From assembly GCF_004217615.1 (NCBI RefSeq), contig NZ_SHLD01000001.1, forward strand, positions 806,001 through 870,000: 64,000 nucleotides of DNA. Direction: 5' to 3'. The notes below the pieces were generated by a model that searched no databases, was not told the DNA's origin, and worked only from the letters and a program-made list of their open reading frames with translations. This stretch comes from Micromonospora kangleipakensis (GTDB lineage Bacteria > Actinomycetota > Actinomycetes > Mycobacteriales > Micromonosporaceae). Of this stretch, positions 24,463 through 32,776 are shown one piece after another. The first letter of the stretch is position 1. Each line of letters begins with the position of its first letter. A program made the position numbers and the translations under genes.

Positions 24463-27400
24463 TCAGCGGTCGGACGTGGCCTCGCCACCGGCGGCCGGCG
24501 GCTTCAGGCCGGGCTGCGGGAGGCGGTCGACGAGCCGGGTCAGCGCGCCGTTGGCGAAGGTGGCGCCGAGCGCCGAGCCCGCGGCGATCGACCAGCCAAC
24601 CGGGCCGAGCGGGGTGCAGCCGAAGAACTGGCTGACCCCGGGCGTCTGCACCACGGCGACCAGCACGCCGATCGACGCGGCGGTGGACGCCAGCACGGCG
24701 GGGCTGGTCCCGCCGGCCAGCACCGTCTGCCCGAGCTGGGTGCCGACCAGGGAGGCGAGGGCGACGGTGCCGGCCCGCCGCCGTCGCCCGGTGTACCGGG
24801 CCAACGTCCAGCCGGCGGTCGCGCCCAGCGTGGTGGCGGCGGCCCGCAGCGCGATCTCCCGGGTCATCGTCTGGCCCAGCGAGGTGTCCGGACCCTCGCG
24901 CAGCAGGTCCTCGGCCCCGTCGGCGGCGGGCGGCCGGACCGCGATGGCCAGCGCCGGCGCCAGGTCGGTGAGCAGGTTGACCAGGAGGAGTTGCCGGCCG
25001 GTCAGCGCGGACCGGCCGGTCGACGCGGCGGTCAGCACGCTGAACCCGATCTCGCCAAGGTTGCCGCCGACCAGGATGCTCAGCGCGTGGCGGACCGAGG
25101 ACCACATCGCCCGCCCCTCGACCAGGGTGGCGATGATGGTCTCCAGCCGGTCGTCGGTGACCACCAGGTCTGCTGCGGCGCGGGCCGCCGGGGTGCCCCG
25201 CTGGCCGAGGGCGATGCCCACGTCGGCCAGCCGGATCGCCGGCGCGTCGTTGGCGCCGTCCCCGGTCATCGCCACCGTCCGGCCGTGCCGCTGCAACGCC
25301 TGGATGATGCGTACCTTGTGGGCCGGGGTGCAGCGGGCGACCACGTCGGTGCCGGTGAGCCGGTCGGCCAGGGCCTCGTCGTCGAGCCGGTCGAGCTCGG
25401 TGGCGGTGACCACGCGCTGCTCGCCGTTGTCGGGGCTGATGATCGACGCGATCGCCTCGGCGGTCGCCGGATGGTCCCCGGTGATCATGATGGTGTGCAC
25501 GCCGGCCTGCCGGATCCGCCGCACGGCCGGCGCGGCGCTCTCCCGGACCCCGTCGGCGAGCGCCAGGAAACCGACGAAGACCAGCCCGTCGACCTGCTCG
25601 TCGGTCACCGTCTCCGCGCCGACCGGGCACTCGGCGACGGCGAGGATCCGGTGCCCGGCCCCGGCCCGTTCGGCGAGCATCCCGTGCAGCGCCGTCCGAC
25701 CCGCCTCGTCCAACGGCTCGTCCCCGGCGGCGGTACGCCGGGCCGCGCAGCGTGGCAACACGGTCTCTGGGGCGCCCTTCACGCTGAGCAGCAGCCGGCC
25801 CCCGGTCCGCCCCACCGTGGCGTGGTAGCCCCGGGACGGCTCGAACGGCAGGCCGCCCACCGGCTCCCACCCCGCCGCGCCGGTCCGCTCCGCCACCCCG
25901 GCGGTCTCCGCGCCGCGGCGTACCGCCCGGTCGGTCTGCTGGGGCAGCTCGTCCGGGTCGGCTGCGGCGGGGGTGGCCCGCAGCGCCGTGGCCAGGGTCA
26001 GCTTCAGCGGCTCGTCCAGCCGGTCCGGCGGGGCGTACCGGCTGCTGCCGTCGCCCACCCCGGCCAGCAGCAGCTTCCCCTCGGTGAGCGTGCCGGTCTT
26101 GTCGAAGCAGAGCACGTCCACCCGGCCCAGCGCCTCGATGGTGCGCGGGTTGCGGACCAGCGCGCCGTGCTCGGCGAGCCGGCGGGCCGCCGCCAGCTGC
26201 GCGGCGCTGACCAGGAACGGCAACCCCTCCGGCACGGAGGCGACGGCCAGGTTCGCGGCGGTCGCCGCCGTCGCCGCCAGCGGTACGCCCCGGAGCAGCC
26301 CCGCCCCGGCCACCGCGATCGCCGAGCCGGCGGCGAGCGGCACGGCCGCGCTGGTGAGCCTGCCCAGCCGGACCTCCACGCCGCTGGCCGGCGGCGCCTG
26401 GCGGGCCAGGGCGAGGCTGCGTCCCGCCTCGGTACCGTCCCCGGTCGCCACGACCACGGCGGTACCGCGTCCGGCGGCGACGGTGGTGCCCTCGTACAGC
26501 ATCGACCGCCGGTCGCCGACGGCGGCGGCCACCACCGGGTCGCTGGTCTTGCCCACCGGCAGCGACTCCCCGGTCAGCGACGACTCGTCGGCCTCCAGCC
26601 CGTCGGCGGTGAGCACCCGGCAGTCGGCGGGGATCGCGTCGCCGGGGCCGACCGTGACCACGTCTCCGGGCACCAGCTCGTCCGCCGCGACGACCCGCTC
26701 CGCGCCGTCCCGGAGGACCCGCGCGGTCACCGCCGCCCGGGTCAGCAGCTCGGCCAGGGAGCGTTCGGTGTTGCGCTGGTGCACCGCGCCGATCAGCGCC
26801 GAGCCGCCCACCACCCCGCCGACCAGGGCGGCGTCGACCAGCGAGCCGAACGCGGCGGAGAGCACCGCCCCGGCGGCGAGCACCGGGGTGAGCGGGTTGG
26901 ACAGCTCGTCGACGAAAGCCCGGAGCAGCCCGGACGGTCCGGGAGCCTCGCCGGTGACCGCCCTGCGCCGGCGGGCCGCCTCGGCCGTGCTGAGCCCGTC
27001 CGGGCCGGTGTCGAGTTGCCGCAGCACGGTCTCCGCCGGCATCAGGTGCCAGGCGGTCACCGCCGGCGCGGACTGGCGGGTCCGGTCCGGCAGCCGCCGG
27101 GCCCGCCACACGCCGTGCGCGAAGGCGAGCGCGGCGGCGCCGTTCACCGCGGCCAGGGTCCGGCTGGGCAGCATCTGCGGGTCGGCGGTGAACGCGCCGA
27201 GCGCGCCGAGGCCGCTGCCGGCCATCCCGATCCGGATGTTCTGGCCGGTCATCCGGCGGGCCACCCCGGTCGCCTCGATCAGCAGCGCGGGGATCCGCAG
27301 GTCGGCGCCGACCAGTAGGTTGGCGCCCCACGGCGGGAGGTCTTCGGGGTCGGCCACGCCCAGGCCGCAGTCGGCGGCGCCGAGCGCCGAACGGTCACCG

Positions 27401-29043
27401 GAGACCAGCATGACCACCGCGCCGTCGCGTTGCAGGGCGCGTATCGACTCGGTGAGCCGGGGGCCGCCGGGCAGCACGGCGTCGGCGAAGTCGTACCGGC
27501 CGTCGCCGTCACCGGCCACCACCAGCCGCAGTCCGGCCTGGCGGGCGGCGGTGGGGAGGGCGTCGACGCCGGGCGCCGGCGCGGTTTCCACCCGCAGCAC
27601 CGCGGCGAGGGTGTCGCCCTCGGCGAGACCGAGGAGGGTGCCCCCGGCGTCCCGGAGCCGGCGGCTGTCCGGGGTGTCGCCGGGGTAGTCGGCGTCGATC
27701 CGGTCCAGCGGCCCGAGCCGCCACCCGTCGGCCTCCCGCAGCTCGTCGGGGGCCTCCGGGTCGAAGAGCGCGAACGCCCGCGCGGCGACCTGACCGGTCT
27801 CCGCCCCGGGGAGCGGCGCCAGGTCGGCCAGCACGCCCCGGTCGGAGCCGAGGACCGCCGCGTCCAGCACCACCGTGTCGAGCCGGTCGAGCTCGCGCAG
27901 CACGCTGCGGTCCATCGCGATCACACCGCGCTGGGCCAGCATCCGGCCGAGCTGGGCGGCGTACCCCTCGCGGCCGTTGCCGGGGGCCTTGGGCAGCGCG
28001 GAGAGCGCCAGCGCGGCGGCCCGCTTCGGGCCGGCCACCGGCACCGCGACCGCGCCGGCGGCGGCGCCCGCCGCGAGCGACCGACTCACGTACCGCTCGG
28101 CCGGACCCGGCGGCGCCGGGCAGGGGCGTTCGCCGGCGGGTACCCGGGCGACCGCCCGCTCCGGGTCGCCGGTCAGCCTCGGCTCGGCCTTCGACCAGGC
28201 GGCGAGCTGGGCGCGGGCCTCACCCCACTGCACCACCCGCTGCGCGCCGTCCAGCACGATCCCGGACCAGCCGCCGGCGAGCCCCTGGGCGACCGCCTCG
28301 GCGAGCGGGAAGAGCAGCTGGGCGCGGGGATCGGCGCGCAACCCCCGGTCGGCGAGGGCGTGCAGCTTCGGGTGCAGGTCGACCGCGGTGAGGAAGCCGG
28401 CGACCTCGCCGGGCACCGGGGTGAACGGCAGGATCCGGGTGGCCGCCGAGATGGTCAGGCCGAGCGCGTCGGAGGCCAGCGCGCCGAGGGTGCGGGGGGT
28501 GCGCGGCCCCTCCTCGGGCGGTTCCGGCGGCGGGACCTCCGGGTCGGGTTCGAGCGGGCAGACCCGCTCGGTCCGTGCGATCGTGGCGATCAGGTCGCGC
28601 AGCTTCGGCTTCGGCTCCTCGACGGACACCACCACCCGGCCGGACGGGGCGTTCACCCGGGCCCAGGCCACCCCGGGCATCCGCTCCAACGCCTGCTCGA
28701 CCTGGCGGGCCAGCCGGTCTCCGCCGTCCTGGCAGACGCCGTGCACCTCGATGTGGTGCCGGCCGTCGCGGGACCAGACCCGGCGGCGGGTCAGCCCGGC
28801 CACCCGGGCCACCCGCGCCGCGGCGGCGCCTACCCCCCGTGCGGTGCCGGCGAACGCCTGCGGCACGGCTTTGCCGCCGGGCACGGCCGAGGTGGCGGCC
28901 CGGGCCGCGTCCGGCAGGGCCGATGCGACGCCGCGGGCCGCGTCCGGCACGGCGGCGGCGACGGTACGGACCGCGTGCGTGACGGCTTCGGGCACGCCGA
29001 CCGGCGGCAGGAGCCGACCGGCGACCCGGCCCAGCGCCGTCAT
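24463..29043 (-). CDS. Very large P-type cation ATPase (CtpI-like)
   Basis: A protein of ~1526 residues, about twice a usual P-type ATPase and close in size and layout to mycobacterial CtpI. The C-terminal ~850 residues hold the pump: TGES actuator loop (~824), phosphorylation motif DKTGT (~980), nucleotide-domain KGAPE, TGDH and TGDGAND hinge (~1262), with membrane helices around them. The N-terminal ~650 residues contain a heavy-metal-associated-like segment (HHIEVHGVCQDGGDRLARQV) and a degenerate second ATPase-like half without a DKTGT aspartate loop. The transported ion is unknown. I chose the ATG at 29043; further upstream codons in frame are not conserved-looking. Its start overlaps a 22-codon ORF. 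Confidence 0.85.
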   Translation of the reverse strand: MTALGRVAGRLLPPVGVPEAVTHAVRTVAAAVPDAARGVASALPDAARAATSAVPGGKAVPQAFAGTARGVGAAAARVARVAGLTRRRVWSRDGRHHIEVHGVCQDGGDRLARQVEQALERMPGVAWARVNAPSGRVVVSVEEPKPKLRDLIATIARTERVCPLEPDPEVPPPEPPEEGPRTPRTLGALASDALGLTISAATRILPFTPVPGEVAGFLTAVDLHPKLHALADRGLRADPRAQLLFPLAEAVAQGLAGGWSGIVLDGAQRVVQWGEARAQLAAWSKAEPRLTGDPERAVARVPAGERPCPAPPGPAERYVSRSLAAGAAAGAVAVPVAGPKRAAALALSALPKAPGNGREGYAAQLGRMLAQRGVIAMDRSVLRELDRLDTVVLDAAVLGSDRGVLADLAPLPGAETGQVAARAFALFDPEAPDELREADGWRLGPLDRIDADYPGDTPDSRRLRDAGGTLLGLAEGDTLAAVLRVETAPAPGVDALPTAARQAGLRLVVAGDGDGRYDFADAVLPGGPRLTESIRALQRDGAVVMLVSGDRSALGAADCGLGVADPEDLPPWGANLLVGADLRIPALLIEATGVARRMTGQNIRIGMAGSGLGALGAFTADPQMLPSRTLAAVNGAAALAFAHGVWRARRLPDRTRQSAPAVTAWHLMPAETVLRQLDTGPDGLSTAEAARRRRAVTGEAPGPSGLLRAFVDELSNPLTPVLAAGAVLSAAFGSLVDAALVGGVVGGSALIGAVHQRNTERSLAELLTRAAVTARVLRDGAERVVAADELVPGDVVTVGPGDAIPADCRVLTADGLEADESSLTGESLPVGKTSDPVVAAAVGDRRSMLYEGTTVAAGRGTAVVVATGDGTEAGRSLALARQAPPASGVEVRLGRLTSAAVPLAAGSAIAVAGAGLLRGVPLAATAATAANLAVASVPEGLPFLVSAAQLAAARRLAEHGALVRNPRTIEALGRVDVLCFDKTGTLTEGKLLLAGVGDGSSRYAPPDRLDEPLKLTLATALRATPAAADPDELPQQTDRAVRRGAETAGVAERTGAAGWEPVGGLPFEPSRGYHATVGRTGGRLLLSVKGAPETVLPRCAARRTAAGDEPLDEAGRTALHGMLAERAGAGHRILAVAECPVGAETVTDEQVDGLVFVGFLALADGVRESAAPAVRRIRQAGVHTIMITGDHPATAEAIASIISPDNGEQRVVTATELDRLDDEALADRLTGTDVVARCTPAHKVRIIQALQRHGRTVAMTGDGANDAPAIRLADVGIALGQRGTPAARAAADLVVTDDRLETIIATLVEGRAMWSSVRHALSILVGGNLGEIGFSVLTAASTGRSALTGRQLLLVNLLTDLAPALAIAVRPPAADGAEDLLREGPDTSLGQTMTREIALRAAATTLGATAGWTLARYTGRRRRAGTVALASLVGTQLGQTVLAGGTSPAVLASTAASIGVLVAVVQTPGVSQFFGCTPLGPVGWSIAAGSALGATFANGALTRLVDRLPQPGLKPPAAGGEATSDR

Positions 29044-29108
29044 CGAGGGGTACGGCCGGGTCGCCGGCCCTGCTCCCCGGTGCCGCTGCCGCGCTCGCCG
29101 TACGCCAT
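29040..29108 (-). CDS. Possible 22-aa leader peptide coupled to the P-type ATPase
   Basis: A short frame MAYGERGSGTGEQGRRPGRT-PR whose TGA overlaps the ATPase start in an ATGA. It has a strong GGGAGG site 7 nt before its ATG at 29108, while the ATPase start has none. Translation of the pump may therefore depend on re-initiation after this peptide. The encoded peptide is basic and glycine-rich and has no known relatives. Confidence 0.45.
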   Translation of the reverse strand: MAYGERGSGTGEQGRRPGRTPR

Positions 29109-29171
29109 CTCGCCTCCCGCGCCTCGTCCCGGCGGCCTGGCTTCCCGGCGGAGGGTCCGTTATGCCCTTGG

Positions 29172-29192
29172 AGCAGGGGAAGTTTCCCTGCT
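29172..29192. promoter_or_regulatory. 21-bp palindrome between divergent genes
   Basis: AGCAGGGGAA-G-TTTCCCTGCT, arms matching at 9 of 10 positions. It lies between the P-type ATPase (−) and the 29267 gene (+) and may be an operator for one or both. Confidence 0.5.
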
Positions 29193-29266
29193 GGGCGGGG
29201 CATGGACCGGGTCGCCGGTGGAATGCCGGTCGGACGTCGATGGCCGGTGAACCCGGGGGAGGCCGG

Positions 29267-29527
29267 ATGAGCACGCTGACGCGACACCTCAGTGGGGGAC
29301 ACGAGACGCTGCACATGTACGACCGGCGGGTGGAGATCCCGATGCTCGGCGAGGTGGCGGTGCCGCCGCCGGACAAGGTCGCCTACTACGCCGGGCTCGG
29401 GGTGCTGGCCGCGTTGCAGGTCATCGAGTGGCCGTTGGCCCTGGTGATCACCGCCGGGCACCTGCTGGCCGACCAGCACATGTCCGGGCTGGTGAAGGGG
29501 GTGGGCGAGGCGCTGGAGTCGGCGTGA
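29267..29527 (+). CDS. Small conserved hypothetical protein
   Basis: An 86-aa protein (MSTLTRHLSGGHETLHMYDR…). An amphipathic N-terminal half containing PPPDKVAYYAGLG is followed by one hydrophobic helix of ~20 residues (VLAALQVIEWPLALVITAGH) and a short polar end. It may associate with the membrane. GGGGGAGG lies 6–13 nt before the ATG at 29267. It is divergent from the giant P-type ATPase, so a link to that pump is possible but not shown. Confidence 0.7.
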   Translation: MSTLTRHLSGGHETLHMYDRRVEIPMLGEVAVPPPDKVAYYAGLGVLAALQVIEWPLALVITAGHLLADQHMSGLVKGVGEALESA

Positions 29528-29548
29528 CGAGACCGGGCTCACGGTTGA

Positions 29549-29566
29549 CCTCAACCCGGGTTGAGG
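29549..29566 (+). promoter_or_regulatory. MerR-type operator with −35 element
   Basis: A perfect 18-bp palindrome CCTCAACCCGGGTTGAGG directly after TTGACC (29545–29550). A dyad just downstream of the −35 is the layout of promoters controlled by MerR-family activators. It lies 45 bp before the MFS gene. No merR gene is adjacent. Confidence 0.6.
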
Positions 29567-29610
29567 GCCGAGGCTGAGGTCATGCCGATCACACCCCGCG
29601 CCGACCGCCG

Positions 29611-31008
29611 GTGACCGCCACCGCCGCTCCGGCCGCCCCGCCCGAGCACCTGTACGCCCCGCGCCTGCGGGCGATGACGGTGGGCAGCGTCGCCCTGGTG
29701 TCCCTCCTGGCGTTCGAGGCGCTGGCCGTCGGCACCGCCATGCCGACGGTCGCCCGCAGCCTCGACGGGCTGGCCCTGTACGCGCTCGCCTTCGGGGGCC
29801 CGTTCGCCTCGGGCGTGGTCGCGATGGTGGTCTCCGGCATCTGGTGCGACGCGCGGGGACCCCGGGCGCCGATGTGGCACGGGGTCGGCTGGTTCGTGGT
29901 GGGGGTGCTCGTCGCCGGTGCCGCGCCGGCGATGGGGGTGCTGGTCGTCGGCCGGGTGGTGCAGGGCTTCGGCTCGGGCCTGCTCTCGGTGGCGCTCTAC
30001 GTGATCGTGGGTCAGGCGTACCCGGAGGAGCTGCGGCGGCGGGTCTTCGCCGCGTTCGCGGCGGCCTGGGTCGTACCGTCGCTGGTCGGTCCTGCGGTGG
30101 CCGGCCTGATCGTCGAGCACCTGGGCTGGCGGTGGGTCTTCCTGGCGGTGCCGGCGGTCGCGGTGCCGGCGGTGCTGCTGATCCAGCCGGGGCTGCGGGC
30201 GCTCGGCGCGTCGGCGCCGGTCCGGCCGTCGGCTGGCGCGTGGGCCCGGATCGGCTGGGCCTGCGGGGCGGGGGCGAGCGCCGCACTGCTGCACTACGGG
30301 GGGCAGCAGCGCGGTGTGCTCGCGGTCGGGCTGGTGGCGGTGGCCCTGGTGGGGCTGCTCGGCTGCGCGCCGCGGCTGCTGCCGGCGGGTTTCCTGCGGG
30401 CCCGGCGGGGGCTGCCGACGGTGATCGGCCTGCGTGGTCTCGCCTCGGCGGCGTTCGCCGGGGCGGAGGTGGTGATCCCGCTGATGCTCTCCCGGGAGCG
30501 GGGGTTCGCCCCGACCGCGGCGGGTCTGGTGCTGACCGTGGGCGCGGTCTCCTGGTCGGCCGGCTCCTGGCTGCAGGGGCGGCTGCGCGCCCCGCGCTCC
30601 GCCGCCACGCTGCCCCGGGCCGGGCTGGGCTGCATCACCGCCGGTACGGCCGTGGTGGCGCTGACCGTCGTGCCGGCCGTGCCGGTGCCGTTCGCGGTGC
30701 TCGGCTGGGCCGCCGCGGGGCTCGGCATGGGGTTGCTCTACCCGTCCCTGTCGGTGCTCACCCTGGCCCTGTCCGCCCCCGGTGAGCAGGGCCGGAACAG
30801 CTCCTCGCTGCAGTTGGGCGACTCGTTGTTCGCCGCCACCGTGCTCGCGCTGACCGGCGCGGTGCTCGCCGCCGGCCCGGCTCCCGGGCCGGCCGGGTAC
30901 GCGGCCACCCTCGCGGTGGCGGCCGGCTGCGGGCTGCTCGGCGTGCTGCTCGCGGGCCGGGTCGTGGTGCCGTCACGATCCCCGGTGCCGGCTCGTCGGT
31001 CGGGGTGA
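29611..31008 (+). CDS. MFS drug/proton antiporter
   Basis: A 465-aa integral membrane transporter with about 14 hydrophobic helices, of the DHA2-like multidrug type. It has the early motif TAMPTVARSLDGLALYALAF typical of that group and a motif C-like glycine-rich segment in helix 5 (VGPAVAGLIVEHLGWRWVF). The start is GTG at 29611, giving MTATAAPAAPPEHLYAPRL. A MerR-type operator lies just upstream, which suggests drug-inducible expression, as seen for TipA- or SoxR-class regulators. The gene is followed 19 bp later by an SDR gene, and the two may form an operon. Confidence 0.88.
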   Translation: MTATAAPAAPPEHLYAPRLRAMTVGSVALVSLLAFEALAVGTAMPTVARSLDGLALYALAFGGPFASGVVAMVVSGIWCDARGPRAPMWHGVGWFVVGVLVAGAAPAMGVLVVGRVVQGFGSGLLSVALYVIVGQAYPEELRRRVFAAFAAAWVVPSLVGPAVAGLIVEHLGWRWVFLAVPAVAVPAVLLIQPGLRALGASAPVRPSAGAWARIGWACGAGASAALLHYGGQQRGVLAVGLVAVALVGLLGCAPRLLPAGFLRARRGLPTVIGLRGLASAAFAGAEVVIPLMLSRERGFAPTAAGLVLTVGAVSWSAGSWLQGRLRAPRSAATLPRAGLGCITAGTAVVALTVVPAVPVPFAVLGWAAAGLGMGLLYPSLSVLTLALSAPGEQGRNSSSLQLGDSLFAATVLALTGAVLAAGPAPGPAGYAATLAVAAGCGLLGVLLAGRVVVPSRSPVPARRSG

Positions 31009-31027
31009 GACACGGAAGGGGCGGTCG

Positions 31028-31810
31028 ATGAGGGTTCTGGTCACCGGGGCGAGCGGTCGGCTCGGGCGGGTGGTGCTGCCGACGCTGCTCGGCGAGGGTT
31101 TCGCGGTGCGGGCGATGAGCCGGCACCGGCGCGACGACCCCCGGGTGGAGTGGGTGGTGGCGGACCTCTCGACCGGGGAGGGGCTGGCCGGGGCGGTGCG
31201 CGGCGTCGAGGCGGTGCTGCATCTGGCCTCCGCGCCGGGCGGTGGCCGGACCCACGACGTCGACGTGCTCGGCACCCGACGGCTGGTCGTCGCGGCCGGG
31301 GCCGCCGGCGTGCGGCACCTGGTGCACGTCTCGATCGTGGGGATCGACCGGGTGCCGTTCGGCTACTACCGGCACAAGCTGGCCGCGGAGGAGGTGGTCC
31401 GGGCCGGCGAGGTGCCGTGGAGCATCCTGCGGGCGACCCAGTTCCCGGTGTTCCTGGACGAACTGCTCAGGGCTGCCAGCCGGCTCGGCCCGACGGTCGG
31501 GGACCGGGCGGTGCTCGCCCAGCCGGTCGACCCGGGCGAGGTGGCGTCCCGCCTCGCCGCGCGGCTCGCCGCCGGTCCGTCCCGCGCGGTCGAGGATTTC
31601 GGCGGTCCGCAGGTGCTCCGGTTCGACGAGGCGGTGTGCGCCTGGCGAGCCGCCCGCCAGTCCCGCCGGCCGTTGCTGCCGATACGGATCCCGGGGCGGC
31701 TGGGCCGGGCGCTGCGGTCCGGCGGGCTCACCACCACGGCGACCCCGACCGGCACCCGGACCTGGGCGGACTACCTGGCGGACACGTACGAGGGAACCGG
31801 GCGGAGATGA
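31028..31810 (+). CDS. NAD(P)-binding atypical SDR (NmrA/epimerase-like)
   Basis: A 260-aa Rossmann-fold protein with the nucleotide motif VLVTGASGRLGRVV (residues 3–16), then VLHLASAPGG and a YYRHKLAAEE segment. The last has a Tyr-x-x-x-Lys-like pattern (YRHKL) shifted from classical SDR enzymes. Proteins of this kind are NAD(P)H-sensing regulators or reductases of ubiquinone-like molecules. It begins 19 bp after the MFS gene in the same direction. No substrate can be deduced. Confidence 0.83.
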   Translation: MRVLVTGASGRLGRVVLPTLLGEGFAVRAMSRHRRDDPRVEWVVADLSTGEGLAGAVRGVEAVLHLASAPGGGRTHDVDVLGTRRLVVAAGAAGVRHLVHVSIVGIDRVPFGYYRHKLAAEEVVRAGEVPWSILRATQFPVFLDELLRAASRLGPTVGDRAVLAQPVDPGEVASRLAARLAAGPSRAVEDFGGPQVLRFDEAVCAWRAARQSRRPLLPIRIPGRLGRALRSGGLTTTATPTGTRTWADYLADTYEGTGRR

Positions 31811-31847
31811 AAGCGTCTGCGATTCACCTTCGCCTTACCGTGGCGGC

Positions 31848-32042
31848 ATGCTGGTACTCGTCACCACGGTGATCCTCTACGTGTTCGGTTTCGTCTTCCT
31901 CTACGGCGTGATCCGGCTGGGTGTCCGGCACGGCATGGAGGACGTGGAAGCGCAGCGGGCCCAGGTTGCCCGCGCGGAGCAGCTCGCCTCCCTGCAGGAC
32001 CGCACCTTCGCCCGCGAGAACGCCTTCCTCACGGGGAGCTGA
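31848..32042 (+). CDS. Small single-pass membrane protein
   Basis: A 64-aa protein with one N-terminal transmembrane helix (LVLVTTVILYVFGFVFLYGV, residues 2–21) and a charged helical tail (MEDVEAQRAQVARAEQLASL…) that may form a coiled coil. The initiator ATG at 31848 has no ribosome binding site, but a TACCGT box lies 7–12 nt upstream, so the transcript could be leaderless. Function unknown. Confidence 0.6.
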   Translation: MLVLVTTVILYVFGFVFLYGVIRLGVRHGMEDVEAQRAQVARAEQLASLQDRTFARENAFLTGS

Positions 32043-32104
32043 GCTCGGCGGCGCCGGCCGGGCCCGCCGAGCGGATCCGGGGCGCGGGTGCGAGGATCGC
32101 ACCC

Positions 32105-32656
32105 GTGATGGGGACGCTGAAGACCGAGCCGGCCCGCGCCCGGCTGGACCTGCTGGCGCCGCCGGTGGCCGCCGCGATCGAGCAGTGGCCGGCGGAGGCA
32201 CCGGTCGACGTGGACGACGTGCTGGTCGCGCCGATCGACGCCGAGCTGGCCGACACGGCCGCCTTCTGCGCGGCGTACGAGGTGGGCCTCGACGTGTCGG
32301 CCAACTGCGTGGTGGTCGCCGGCAAGCGGGAGGGTGAGATCCGGTACGCGGCCTGCATCGTGCTGGCCACCACCCGGGCCGACGTGAACGGCGTGGTCCG
32401 CCGGACGCTCGACGTCCGCAAGGCCAGCTTCGCGCCGATGGCCGACGCGGTGGAGCTGACCGGCATGGAGTACGGCGGCATCACGCCGATCGGCCTGCCG
32501 GAGCGGTGGCCGATCCTGGTCGACTCACGGGTGATCGCCGTGCCGCACGTGATCATCGGATCCGGCGTGCGGCACAGCAAGATCGCGCTGCCCGGGCCGG
32601 CGCTCGGCGCGCTGCCCGGGGCGACGGTGGTGGAGGGGCTGGCCAGGCCGGCCTAG
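32105..32656 (+). CDS. YbaK/aminoacyl-tRNA deacylase-domain protein
   Basis: A 183-aa protein with the YbaK/ProX fold, which hydrolyses mischarged tRNAs (typically Cys-, Ala- or Pro-tRNA). The domain covers residues ~55–178. The family features seen are VVVAGKREGEIRYAACIVLA, the following VRRTLDVRKASFAP, and GGITPIGLPERWPILVD. Start GTG 32105 or ATG 32108. It lies 1.7 kb from proS, whose own editing domain belongs to the same superfamily; a role in proofreading is an inference. Confidence 0.82.
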   Translation: MMGTLKTEPARARLDLLAPPVAAAIEQWPAEAPVDVDDVLVAPIDAELADTAAFCAAYEVGLDVSANCVVVAGKREGEIRYAACIVLATTRADVNGVVRRTLDVRKASFAPMADAVELTGMEYGGITPIGLPERWPILVDSRVIAVPHVIIGSGVRHSKIALPGPALGALPGATVVEGLARPA

Positions 32657-32677
32657 ATCATCGCGGACGTCGATCCC

Positions 32678-32691
32678 GTTGCACGTGAAAC
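32678..32691. promoter_or_regulatory. parS-like ParB binding word
   Basis: GTTGCACGTGAAAC matches 13 of 14 bases of the actinomycete/Bacillus parS core GTTTCACGTGAAAC, and the base after it (A) also fits the 16-bp form. It lies in a convergent intergenic gap about 32 kb from oriC, where parS sites cluster. One mismatch leaves real doubt. Confidence 0.5.
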
Positions 32692-32714
32692 ATCACGATC
32701 GTCGATGAGTGTCC

Positions 32715-32764
32715 GGTGCCTGGCGGCGCCGACGAGCCGCCGTGCCCGGCGCCTGGCGGCGCCG
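32715..32764. repeat. Short direct repeat with internal dyads
   Basis: GGTGCCTGGCGGCGCCG (32715–32731) and GGCGCCTGGCGGCGCCG (32748–32764) differ at one base. Each contains a GGCGCC-type dyad. They lie between the convergent YbaK-like and DsbA-like genes and may act as a terminator. Confidence 0.5.
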
Positions 32765-32776
32765 GACGCCCGGCCG

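Noticed and set aside
24347..27331. Second 994-codon frame on the same strand as the P-type ATPase
   Set aside because: It is an Arg/Gly/Pro-rich out-of-frame reading of the ATPase gene.
27430..29250. 606-codon plus-strand frame opposite the P-type ATPase
   Set aside because: Antisense shadow with no domain. Only the short gene from 29267 at the end of a neighbouring frame is supported.
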